Source: IMCC26077 sp964490435
GTDB taxonomy: Bacteria; Actinomycetota; Actinomycetes; Nanopelagicales; Nanopelagicaceae
Direction: 5' to 3'
Length of the DNA: 8,073 nt
NCBI GenBank assembly: GCA_964490435.1
Contig: CAZBCF010000054.1
Span: forward strand, 1-8,073
The notes under the pieces: model-generated
What the model was told of the DNA's origin: nothing
The model's database searches: none
Seen by the model: the letters and a program-made list of their open reading frames with translations, nothing else
Program-made: the position numbers and the translations under genes
In this document: positions 1 through 5,909 of the stretch, piece by piece
Position numbering within the stretch: the first letter of the stretch is position 1
How the letters are laid out: each line of letters starts with the position of its first letter

Positions 1-102
1 AGCGCAGACGCGCCGATGTGTATGACCTGTGGCGTGAAGATGCGCGCAGCAGGCGCCTGTTATGTCTGCGAAGGCTGTGGTTCAACATCAGGATGCAGCT
101 AA
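1..102 (+). CDS. nrdJ: C-terminal end of vitamin B12-dependent (class II) ribonucleotide reductase, 5' truncated
   Basis: Frame 1 is open from the window edge to a TAA at 100-102 and gives 33 residues with six cysteines: an MCMTCG motif, then GACYVCEGCG, ending SGCS. This cysteine-rich tail is the typical C-terminus of adenosylcobalamin-dependent ribonucleotide reductases (NrdJ), where it is thought to act as a flexible zinc/thiol tail that re-reduces the active site. The enzyme converts ribonucleotides to deoxyribonucleotides in the cytoplasm without oxygen dependence. The rest of the protein, including the catalytic glycyl/cobalamin barrel, lies upstream of the window. The nag operon follows after only 10 bp, so it may be co-transcribed with this gene. 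The assignment rests on motif recall from a short piece, but the pattern is distinctive. Confidence 0.85.
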   Translation, partial: SADAPMCMTCGVKMRAAGACYVCEGCGSTSGCS

Positions 103-112
103 TCCGCACCAC

Positions 113-1222
113 GTGAAGAGACCTTTCTCGATAGGGGCCGAACGAGCGCTTGTCAACGGCGAGATTACTTCGGCCTCCATCGAGATACACGAAGGTTTTA
201 TCACTTCAGTTACGGTAAACCCTGAGGTTCTCACAGGCGATATCACCCTCACCACTGGCGTGCTCACGCCAGGTTTCATTGATTGCCAGATAAATGGCAT
301 CGCTGACATAAATTTCTTTGACGCCGATAAAGAGGATATGGAGCGCGCACTCAAGCTCCTGGCTCGCCATGGCGTCACCGCCTGTACCCCTTCGATGATC
401 TCGGCTCCTATTGGTGAATTGGTTGCTGCCATGAGCGCAAGTGATACAGGCGAGATTGACATCGCAGGTTCATCGCGAGCTCGCCACCTTGGTTATCACA
501 TCGAAGGTCCTTTTTTAGCAGAAGGTTTTTCGCGTGCACATGACGCGCGTACATTCCTCGATCCCACTCGCGAAAATCTTGCGCCACTTCTTGACACCCA
601 GCGAGTAGCCATCATTACCCTTGCGCCAGAACGATCGGGCGCCCTCGATGCAATTTCTTCGATTCGCGAAGCTGGAGTGGTGGCAAGCGTCGGTCATTCA
701 GGTGCCAGCTATCACGAGATGGTCGAGGCGGTTGCTGCCGGATTGACTATGGTCACACATCTTTTCAACGGCATGGATAAAGATGTGGATGCAGGGATCA
801 TTCGCGCTACGCGAGAACTTGAGCAATTAACAGTTGGATTCATCGCTGATGGCATTCATAACGACGAAAAGCGAATACGTTGGGCATTCGACAATCTTGG
901 TGAACGAATTGCTCTGGTTACCGATTCTTTGGGCGTTCGACTGGGCGATGCGCCCGTCATTGCGCGCCCTGATGGTGGCGGGTATCGCCCCGATGGCACT
1001 CTCGCTGGCTCTACCTTGACTCTTGATCTCGTGCTCGCGCGCAGCGTCGCGATGGGCGCGCCATTACACCAGGCGCTCCTGGGCGCCACGCGAGTTCCAG
1101 CGCGCTTGCTCGGGCGCAGCGACTTGGGAGAAATCGCAGTGGGGGCACGGGCTGACCTCACACTGTTCACCGAAAGTGGGAGTATTCGTACCTGGATTGG
1201 CGGAGTGGAGGTGGCGAAATGA
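113..1222 (+). CDS. nagA: N-acetylglucosamine-6-phosphate deacetylase
   Basis: NagA hydrolyses GlcNAc-6-P to glucosamine-6-P and acetate in the cytoplasm. From the GTG at 113 the protein is 369 residues, close to the family's roughly 380. Amidohydrolase landmarks are in order: TPGFIDCQING near 52-62, where the Q59/N61 pair replaces the HxH of di-metal enzymes as in E. coli NagA; the metal-ligand glutamate in YHIEGPFL (E131); AHD (H143); GHSGAS (H195); THLFNGM (H216); IADGIH (H249); and the catalytic aspartate in LVTDSL (D271). The frame is also open to an ATG at 62, but that start would overlap nrdJ by 41 bp and add residues encoded inside the nrdJ tail. Homologues begin near the RALVNGEI segment, so GTG 113 is preferred although no good Shine-Dalgarno precedes it. 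The stop overlaps the next start in ATGA. Function is confident, start is not. Confidence 0.9.
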   Translation: MKRPFSIGAERALVNGEITSASIEIHEGFITSVTVNPEVLTGDITLTTGVLTPGFIDCQINGIADINFFDADKEDMERALKLLARHGVTACTPSMISAPIGELVAAMSASDTGEIDIAGSSRARHLGYHIEGPFLAEGFSRAHDARTFLDPTRENLAPLLDTQRVAIITLAPERSGALDAISSIREAGVVASVGHSGASYHEMVEAVAAGLTMVTHLFNGMDKDVDAGIIRATRELEQLTVGFIADGIHNDEKRIRWAFDNLGERIALVTDSLGVRLGDAPVIARPDGGGYRPDGTLAGSTLTLDLVLARSVAMGAPLHQALLGATRVPARLLGRSDLGEIAVGARADLTLFTESGSIRTWIGGVEVAK

Positions 1223-2126
1223 GCATCATGAGTTCGGAGATTAATGAGCAAGCCGATGCCATTGCTTCGACCTTAGCGGGCTTGCACGATTCTCGTGAAG
1301 AGATACGACGACTCTTCGATGGCGCCCACGGAGCGCTCTTCATGGCGCGCGGTACCAGCGATCATGTTGCTGATTATGGACAGTATCTACTCTCTACCCG
1401 TGCGGGAATCTTGGCCACGAGCGGTAGTCCCTCTCTTGCAACTGCCTTCGACGCCCACGTAGATCTCTCGCAGCATGTGGTCATCGGTATTAGCCAATCA
1501 GGATCCACGGCAGAGATCGTCCAATCGCTTGCTTGGGCGAAGCGCTCTGGGGCGAAGACCCTTGCGCTCACTAATGTNNNNNNNNNNNNNNNNNNNNNNN
1601 NNNNNNNNNNNNNNNNNNNNNNNNNNNNNNNNNNNNNNNNNNNNNNNNNNNNNNNNNNNNNNNNNNNNNNNNNNNNNGCGCTATCGGTTCGGCACATACG
1701 TTGGTCGTTTCTGGTCGGGGCTTTGCTCAATCAGTCGCACGAGAGATCGCGCTCAAACTGAAGGAATGTGCATTGATTAACGCTTCTGGACTCTCATTCG
1801 CCGACCTTCGTCATGGCCCAGTTGCAGTATTTAGCCAAGGATTCCCGCTTATCTCACTAGGCCTGAGTCAGCGCTCGCCTCTGCTTTCTGGCTTGCACGA
1901 TCTGCAACGGGCTGCACATCAAGCCGGTGCGCCGATCATCAACATCGGTGGCGTGAGCGCTAGTGGCATCCCGGTGCACGAGATCAGTCTGCCTGATGTC
2001 TCTGATGAGTTACTTCCAATCTTGCAAGTGATTCCAGGGCAAAAAATCGCCGAACACATTGCAATTGCACGTGGATTCAATCCTGATGCACCGCGCGGTC
2101 TAAATAAAGTAACCCAGACAGTCTGA
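1219..2126 (+). CDS. Double-SIS-domain sugar-phosphate protein, probable glucosamine-6-phosphate deaminase NagB-II type (interrupted by assembly gap)
   Basis: The N-terminal 119 codons (SIS domain 1, with ARGTSDHVADYGQYLL and the phosphate-binding GISQSGSTAEIV) and the 148 codons after the gap (SIS domain 2, VSGRGFAQSVAREIALKLKE, RHGPVAVF, C-terminal PRGLNKVTQTV) are two parts of one gene. The apparent frame change only reflects the arbitrary 100-N spacer. The C-terminus matches the isomerase half of GlmS, including the glutamate of LKLKE, the histidine of RHGP and a lysine near the C-terminus. There is no glutaminase domain, and the nagA-kinase context points to a NagB-II-type deaminase making fructose-6-P and ammonia. 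The ATG at 1219 has GGAGG at 1207-1211 and overlaps the nagA stop by 4 bp. Family members are about 340 residues, so the true gap is probably longer than 100 bp. An oddity is INAS where relatives carry HAE. An AgaS-like isomerase is the alternative. Confidence 0.82.
1578..1677. other. Assembly gap of 100 N inside the SIS gene
   Basis: Exactly 100 N replace the linker and part of both SIS domains. The reading frame is 1 before the gap and 3 after it, so the real missing length is not 100 (it must differ modulo 3 if the gene is intact). Comparison with the usual spacing in GlmS/NagB-II proteins suggests about 200-270 bp are missing. Confidence 0.97.
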
Positions 2127-2137
2127 ATCGAGAGATC

Positions 2138-3016
2138 ATGGCAGTGGCGCTCGGAGTAGATATTGGAGGAACCAAACTCTCTGCCGCACTAGTGCGAAAT
2201 GGTGAGATTCTCAAGAAAGTAGAGCGTGCTTTTGATCGGCAACAGATCATCGATGATCTTGTTACAGCAATTCGTGAATTAGATCCCGAGCGCTCGAGTG
2301 CGAGCGTGGGTATCGCATGTGCCGGTTTGATTGATTCTGAGCGTGGCATCATCACTTTCGCAGGCAACTTAGGATTTGAGAACTTCCCGTTGCGCGATCT
2401 TTTAGCGCCACACATCGACCGTGAGATTGCTTTAACGAACGACGCAAGTGCTGCTGGGTGGGGCGAGTTCCGTCATGGCGCTGGCAAGAATTACAGCCAC
2501 ATGGCCCTTCTTGCTGTTGGAACAGGGATTGGTGGCGCACTTATTCTCAATCGATCGCTTCTGTTGGGGGCACACGGGTTAGGGGCAGAATTGGGCCACC
2601 TTAATGTTCCAGGTGCCACCGAGAAGTGTCCTTGTGGTCTCACTGGTTGCGTCGAAGCGGTGGCAAGTGGGCGGGCGATGGAGCGGCGCGCGCAATCGAA
2701 CGGATACAACAACACTCAAGAGTTAGCAGAGGCAGCGCGTGCTGGAAATTCACAAGCCGTTGCGCTCTTCGATGAGATGGGTTGGGCAATTGGGGCAGTG
2801 TCGGGGCGGCTCACCAATGTGCTCGACCTTGAGGTGATTGTCATCGGCGGTGGATTCGGTTCCACCTACGAACTATGGGAAGCAGGTGCGCGGCGAGGGT
2901 TACGCGAGAACATCATCGTCCCCGATTTGCGTTCGATTCCTGAATTCACTCGTGCGCAATTAGGCAACGATGCAGGAGTCATTGGAGTAGCAGATTTTGC
3001 CTATGGCAGAGTCTGA
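2138..3016 (+). CDS. ROK-family sugar kinase, probable N-acetylglucosamine kinase
   Basis: A 292-residue cytoplasmic kinase predicted to phosphorylate a hexose with ATP. The phosphate-binding DIGGTK is at 8-13, the catalytic aspartate sits in TNDASAA (D102), the second phosphate motif GTGIGGAL is at 128-135, and the ROK zinc site is complete: ELGH (H154) followed by CPCGLTGCVE (C164, C166, C171). The glycine-rich VIGGGFG near the C-terminus closes the ATP site. Position third in an operon with nagA and a NagB-II-like gene makes GlcNAc the likeliest substrate (NagK role). Glucokinase or N-acetylmannosamine kinase are alternatives that sequence alone cannot exclude. The ATG at 2138 lies 11 bp after the SIS stop with GAGAG at 2130-2134. 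The 3' end overlaps the convergent Nudix gene by 16 bp. Confidence 0.88.
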   Translation: MAVALGVDIGGTKLSAALVRNGEILKKVERAFDRQQIIDDLVTAIRELDPERSSASVGIACAGLIDSERGIITFAGNLGFENFPLRDLLAPHIDREIALTNDASAAGWGEFRHGAGKNYSHMALLAVGTGIGGALILNRSLLLGAHGLGAELGHLNVPGATEKCPCGLTGCVEAVASGRAMERRAQSNGYNNTQELAEAARAGNSQAVALFDEMGWAIGAVSGRLTNVLDLEVIVIGGGFGSTYELWEAGARRGLRENIIVPDLRSIPEFTRAQLGNDAGVIGVADFAYGRV

Positions 3017-3465
3017 ATTAACTTCTGCAGCGTAATCCAGTTCTTACCGAATGCAGGGTGCAACGAAAGTGACTGCACCTGCTCACGCTCGACCCAACGC
3101 ACCTCGAGTGATTCCTGATTAGCGGCAATCGGGTCGCATTCAACCTTCGCACGCGCGAGAATGGTGTGGTAACACCAGATGCCATGATCCTCAGCGCTCT
3201 CTGTGAGCACCTCGATCTCGCTGGCAGCGATCCCGATTTCTTCGTGGGCTTCTCGCAGCGCTGCTTCGACAAAACTCTCATGTGAATCGCGCGCACCGCC
3301 GGGAATGCCCCAGGTGTCGCCATTATGTACCCAGGGCGCTCGGTGTTGAAGGAGAACCTCGCTTCCGCGAAGTAAGAGCAGCCCTGCAGCGCCGAATTTG
3401 CCCCAATGTTTGCCGCCACAGGGGCACTCGACCCAACCATCACCATCGCGTTCGGCCATGGTCAT
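3001..3465 (-). CDS. Nudix hydrolase
   Basis: From ATG 3465 this is a 154-residue protein. A complete Nudix box GX5EX7REXXEEXGI spans about residues 57-79, with the metal-binding REAHEE core, so it should hydrolyse a nucleoside diphosphate-X compound with Mg2+. The substrate cannot be read. Before the box, WVECPCGGKHWGKFGAAGLLLL and QHRAPWVHNGDTWGIPGG match an actinobacterial Nudix subgroup that often has a short Cys/His or polar N-terminal stretch. The frame is open to a GTG at 3504 with GAGGG close upstream (13 extra residues), so that start is possible. ATG 3465, or ATG 3459, fits the usual family N-terminus better. It is transcribed toward the ROK kinase and divergently from the lipoprotein gene, and seems unrelated to either. 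Confidence 0.85.
   Translation of the reverse strand: MTMAERDGDGWVECPCGGKHWGKFGAAGLLLLRGSEVLLQHRAPWVHNGDTWGIPGGARDSHESFVEAALREAHEEIGIAASEIEVLTESAEDHGIWCYHTILARAKVECDPIAANQESLEVRWVEREQVQSLSLHPAFGKNWITLQKLIQTLP
3006..3028. terminator. Imperfect hairpin over the convergent junction, possible bidirectional terminator
   Basis: GCAGAGT (3006-3012) can pair with ACTTCTGC (3021-3028) with a single bulged T, leaving an 8-base loop. It covers the overlapping stops of the kinase and Nudix genes. There is no T-tract on either side, so it is at best a weak or Rho-assisted terminator. Confidence 0.25.
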
Positions 3466-3587
3466 TGGTACCACAGCAGCCCCAAGTAACCCACTCGCCC
3501 TCACTATCCCTCATTAACGGGAGCGTCCTCCACAGATGCATTCACAGCGTAAGTAACGCTTTGGGCCATCCCTCTACCCTCTCCGGA
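3466..3587. promoter_or_regulatory. Divergent intergenic region, possible leaderless promoter for the lipoprotein gene
   Basis: This 122-bp stretch lies between the divergent Nudix and lipoprotein genes and should hold both promoters. The lipoprotein ATG at 3588 has no Shine-Dalgarno, but TACCCT at 3575-3580 fits a TAnnnT -10 element seven bases before the ATG, the spacing seen in actinobacterial leaderless transcripts. No convincing -35 or operator was seen. If the Nudix start is GTG 3504, the region shrinks accordingly. Confidence 0.3.
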
Positions 3588-3974
3588 ATGTGTAGTCGAT
3601 CGAAGCGATGTTCTCCCCGTGCAATCCCCGCTCTTGCTCTCACTCTTGCTCTCGCTCTGTGCTCTGTTACTGCATGCGCAGCGCCGGTTGCAGTTGAGGT
3701 AGATGAAAGAGCCTTTACCTCTCAGGGACCCACAGGTGCACGCGCACGCCCAAGTGTTCGCGAAAGTTATCTGATTCCACCAGAGATTCCGGTTGGACTT
3801 CTCAATCACCTCTTCACTGAAGTCGCTCGCATTGGCGAAATCATCTCGATTGAGGTGCGGGATCACTCGAGCGGAGTATGGACCTTAGCCATCACGACCG
3901 AGAAGTTGCCTGATGAATTGATGACAACCGAAAAAAGGTTTGCATTCACAGGCCACACGTGGCGTGAACTATGA
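3588..3974 (+). CDS. Small secreted lipoprotein of unknown function
   Basis: The ATG at 3588 gives 128 residues starting with a lipoprotein signal: basic n-region (R4, K6, R7, R11), an alanine/leucine h-region at 12-24 and a lipobox SVTAC with the modifiable cysteine at 30. The mature part has about 98 residues, rich in acidic residues, with no motif I recognise. Segments such as IPPEIPVGLLNHLFTEVARIGEIISIEVRD and a following VWTLAITTE suggest an alpha/beta fold. The reading frame is open upstream to 3282, but that portion is antisense to the Nudix gene and lacks coding character. The stop overlaps the start of the next secreted protein in ATGA, so the two are probably translated together and may act together at the cell surface. 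Function is unknown. Confidence 0.65.
   Translation: MCSRSKRCSPRAIPALALTLALALCSVTACAAPVAVEVDERAFTSQGPTGARARPSVRESYLIPPEIPVGLLNHLFTEVARIGEIISIEVRDHSSGVWTLAITTEKLPDELMTTEKRFAFTGHTWREL
3630..3659 (+). repeat. Five imperfect copies of a GCTCTN hexamer within the signal peptide
   Basis: GCTCTT GCTCTC ACTCTT and then GCTCTC GCTCTG run in frame and encode (Ala/Thr-Leu)x5, residues 15-24 of the lipoprotein h-region. Because the period is six bases, slippage would change the hydrophobic core by two residues without a frameshift. Confidence 0.7.
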
Positions 3975-4631
3975 AAAAGCCCAATAGAAGATCGGTTTTC
4001 TTCACTCTTTTTTTGCTATGTCCTACGACCAGTATCGTGGTCAGCCCGCCAGCATTTAGCGTTGATTGCACTCAGACCTGTGTCGAGGTTCGGCGCGAAG
4101 GCGGTGAATTGGTGATCACTGCGCGACGTGATCCGATCCGANNNNNNNNNNNNNNNNNNNNNNNNNNNNNNNNNNNNNNNNNNNNNNNNNNNNNNNNNNN
4201 NNNNNNNNNNNNNNNNNNNNNNNNNNNNNNNNNNNNNNNNNGATCAGATTCGTGAATTACTTCCTGATGGGAGTTTTCGATTACTACCAGCGCGTGGAGC
4301 CTTGATTCACGAGCCGCTATTGGTGCGCGCTTTTGGATGCAGTGATGTCACTAAAACTCTTCCCATTTTGGATACGCAGGTTGAACTCCGGTTAACTCCA
4401 CGAGTCGAATGGAGTTGGGGAGATGGCCAACGCGAACTCTGGTCGGGGAGCGCTTCGCGGGGCGCACACATCTACACCAAGGCTGGGCGCTATCTCGTCC
4501 AGATGAATTGCTACTGGAGCGGTACTTTTCGCACACCACACTCGCCATGGGCGCCGATACCTGAGGGTATTAGTTCAAGCGCTCGGCAGAGCGTAGAGCT
4601 CTTTCGTGCTCAGGTGCTCTTCACCGAATGA
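3971..4631 (+). CDS. Secreted protein with PKD-like domain (interrupted by assembly gap)
   Basis: The N-terminal piece (57 codons from the ATG at 3971) begins MKKPNRRSVFF, an uncleaved-looking Sec signal with hydrophobic FFTLFLLCPTTSIVVSPP and a plausible cut after PAFS near residue 30. After the gap the frame continues for 129 residues to TGA at 4629-4631. It contains VEWSWGDGQRELW, then AHIYTKAGRYLVQM and CYWSGTFRT, followed by a PWAPIPEG turn. This SWGDG...HxYxxAGxYxV layout is that of PKD/Ig-like beta-sandwich domains in exported actinobacterial proteins. Four cysteines (two at C33/C37 and two after the gap) could form disulfides. The frame before and after the gap differs, as expected from an arbitrary spacer. 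It overlaps the lipoprotein stop by 4 bp, so the pair is likely co-translated. A surface or adhesive role is only an inference. Confidence 0.65.
4142..4241. other. Assembly gap of 100 N inside the PKD-domain gene
   Basis: Exactly 100 N. The upstream frame is 2 and the downstream frame is 3, so the true missing length is not 100 if the gene is intact. The amount lost cannot be estimated because the family has no fixed length. Confidence 0.97.
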
Positions 4632-4633
4632 AC

Positions 4634-4656
4634 TTCTCCACAGAGGAGGTGGATAA
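4634..4656. repeat. Inverted repeat in the PKD protein-DUF4192 intergenic region
   Basis: TTCTCCAC (4634-4641) and GTGGATAA (4649-4656) are inverted copies differing at one base, separated by AGAGGAG. The site lies just after the PKD-protein stop and about 40 bp before the DUF4192 start. Each arm resembles a DnaA box (TTATCCACA) at 8 of 9 positions. It could be an operator, a weak hairpin or chance. The centre holds GAGGAGGT, a strong Shine-Dalgarno-like string with no start codon at a suitable distance. Confidence 0.35.
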
Positions 4657-4696
4657 ATAATTTTCGCGTCGGGGATAGCCAGCACCCTTTCGCCTC

Positions 4697-5665
4697 ATGA
4701 CAACAATCTCAACTCCTACTGAACTCATCACCGCAATTCCTTTTCTACTCAATGCACATCCTGAAAATTCTCTCGTCATCATTGCCCTCTCCGAAGGTGC
4801 GATTGAACGAGCCATACATGCCGAGCTGCCCACCACGCCCCACCTCACGGGAAGCGAAGAGTTTTTCACGCCCTTGCGTGAATCTTCGGCCGACCAACTT
4901 CTCCTCCTTGTCTACCTGCCCAACGAGATAAGCGAACGGCAGAAGAGCGATCTGATCTGGGAGAGCGTTCAGCAGCGCTGCGAAGAAATAGCCCCAGTAA
5001 AGGACTTTTTGATTATCGAAGCAGGGCGGTGGCGCTCATTTCTCTGTAAGAACCAAGGATGCTGTGATCCCAACGGCGAGCCGATGCCCGACATCGCCTC
5101 AAGTCAGATTGCAGCAGAGCATGTCTTTCAGGGCCTTGTCATGCCTGCGCTGCCGCCCGAGAGCGATTTGCCACGTCGACTCGAGATGTTGCTCCGCGAT
5201 TCGAAGGCTGAGTATCAAAGGTGCGAGGCAACGTCACGTTCCAAGCGCGGTGTCATCGCGCTCTTGCGGTTAATCTCGTACTTCACCATCAATGCTCGCC
5301 TCGATGACGACCGATTAGTTGCCGATGCGCTGGTGGCGTTGAGCGATATCCAAGTACGCGACTTCGGGATCGGATCCCATGGCGATGAACATCTATCGCT
5401 TCACCGTGCGCTCTGGGGCGCGCTCCTTGATCGCGCACCCGAGGGGTATCGCGCTCCCGTTGCCACCTTGCTCTCCCTCGTTCATTACGAGGCTGGAGAT
5501 TCGGTAGCAGCACGGGCGGCGCTCGAGCGCGCGCTCTGCGACGATCCGCACTACTCACTTGCACATCTTTTGCAGAAGACCTTCGCTGCAGGGTGGCCAC
5601 CTGAGGCTTTCACCACGATGCGCCATGAACTCCATCCCAAGTTAAGAGCCGAGCTCTTGGGCTAG
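4697..5665 (+). CDS. DUF4192 domain-containing protein
   Basis: A 322-residue soluble protein with the features of the actinobacterial DUF4192 family, whose function is unknown. The N-terminal STPTELITAIPFLLNAHPENSLVIIAL (residues 5-31) is the family opening. The signature GRWRSFLC....CC is at 110-123, with C117, C122 and C123, followed by PNGEPMPD. Acidic/aromatic helices follow, and the C-terminal third (about 236-300: RALWGALLDRAPEGYRAPVATLLS, then YEAGDSVAARAALERAL and DDPHYSLAHLL) has the TPR-like helical pairs usual for the family. No signal peptide or membrane segment is present. The ATG at 4697 is the first in-frame start after a TAG at 4676, yet has no Shine-Dalgarno next to it. The gene has its own 65-bp upstream spacer and lies before the methionine operon with 244 bp between. 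Confidence 0.88.
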   Translation: MTTISTPTELITAIPFLLNAHPENSLVIIALSEGAIERAIHAELPTTPHLTGSEEFFTPLRESSADQLLLLVYLPNEISERQKSDLIWESVQQRCEEIAPVKDFLIIEAGRWRSFLCKNQGCCDPNGEPMPDIASSQIAAEHVFQGLVMPALPPESDLPRRLEMLLRDSKAEYQRCEATSRSKRGVIALLRLISYFTINARLDDDRLVADALVALSDIQVRDFGIGSHGDEHLSLHRALWGALLDRAPEGYRAPVATLLSLVHYEAGDSVAARAALERALCDDPHYSLAHLLQKTFAAGWPPEAFTTMRHELHPKLRAELLG

Positions 5666-5689
5666 TGCATTTACCGCTGCGGGCAGAGG

Positions 5690-5705
5690 ATCGAGAAATC
5701 GAGAA
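5690..5705 (+). repeat. Perfect tandem 8-bp repeat abutting the metY promoter candidate
   Basis: ATCGAGAA occurs twice back to back, ending directly before the -35-like TTGGAC. Its position suits an activator or repressor site, but no known regulator motif is recognised. Confidence 0.4.
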
Positions 5706-5735
5706 TTGGACTTTTTACAGACCTTTCTTTATCTT
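5706..5735 (+). promoter_or_regulatory. Promoter candidate for the SAM riboswitch-metY-metX operon
   Basis: TTGGAC (5706-5711) and TATCTT (5730-5735) resemble -35 and -10 elements with 18 bp between them. Transcription would then begin near 5742, essentially at the first base of the aptamer, which supports the placement. Each box is only a partial match to consensus. Confidence 0.5.
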
Positions 5736-5743
5736 TTCTCTTA

Positions 5744-5854
5744 GGTCATGAGTTCCAGTTGTAAGCCCCGGCTAACTGGACGGCAACCCTCCACCGCGGT
5801 GGGGTGCTCCGGGTGAAGACCAGGTCGCTACGAAAGTCGTAACGACAAGCGCGG
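5744..5854 (+). ncRNA. SAM-IV-type S-adenosylmethionine riboswitch aptamer
   Basis: The block from GGTCATGAG through AAGCCCCGGC, CGGCAACCCTCC and GTGGGGTGCTCCGGGTGA to GACC has the conserved core of SAM-I/SAM-IV aptamers in the actinobacterial SAM-IV arrangement. P1 pairs GGTC 5744-5747 with GACC 5818-5821. P2 pairs TCCAGTT 5754-5760 with AACTGGA 5774-5780. P3 pairs 5783-5789 with 5802-5807. The P2 loop CCCGG (5767-5771) can form the core pseudoknot with CCGGG (5809-5813). Outside P1 there is the extra hairpin (5824-5846; GTCG and TACG paired arms). A second pseudoknot joins the P3 loop CCGCG (5794-5798) to CGCGG (5850-5854), both typical of SAM-IV. It precedes metY-metX, the expected target. 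The related SAM-I/IV variant class is the alternative. Confidence 0.9.
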
Positions 5855-5904
5855 GTATCCCACCGAAAGGTAATACCCCCTTATAGAAAGTTATGAAGGG
5901 ATAT
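5850..5904 (+). promoter_or_regulatory. metY: Riboswitch expression platform controlling the metY ribosome binding site
   Basis: The Shine-Dalgarno AAGGG (5896-5900) lies nine bases before the metY ATG. CCCTT 5878-5882 can pair with it, extended by ATA 5873-5875 with TAT 5902-5904, so it would hide the site. Alternatively ATACCC 5873-5878 pairs with GGGTAT 5853-5858, topped by ACC-GAAA-GGT (5862-5871), which leaves the site free. GG 5853-5854 also belongs to the SAM-dependent pseudoknot, so ligand binding should disfavour the second hairpin and favour sequestration. There is no T-tract, so control looks translational. Confidence 0.6.
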
Positions 5905-5909
5905 TTGTA

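Noticed and set aside
62..112. Extension of nagA to the upstream ATG at 62
   Set aside because: These codons lie within the nrdJ tail in another frame, add residues not expected in NagA, and homologues begin near the GTG at 113.
856..1251. 131-codon open frame on the minus strand within nagA
   Set aside because: It is the reverse-strand shadow of a well-supported gene and shows no motif of its own.
1701..2126. A separate short gene starting at TTG 1701
   Set aside because: It is the second half of the SIS protein; the frame continues upstream to the N gap and the motifs match the GlmS isomerase C-terminus.
3282..3587. N-terminal extension of the lipoprotein ORF
   Set aside because: It is antisense to the Nudix gene, its translation has no domain character, and a clear lipoprotein signal peptide starts at 3588.
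4634..4656. DnaA boxes marking a replication origin
   Set aside because: Each arm has one mismatch, there is no cluster of further boxes, AT-rich unwinding element or dnaA/dnaN neighbour.
5289..5600. 103-codon open frame on the minus strand within the DUF4192 gene
   Set aside because: Arginine-rich low-information translation typical of an antisense shadow.
5644..5658. AAGAGC-CGA-GCTCTT hairpin as terminator of the DUF4192 gene
   Set aside because: It lies before the stop codon in coding sequence and has no downstream T-tract.
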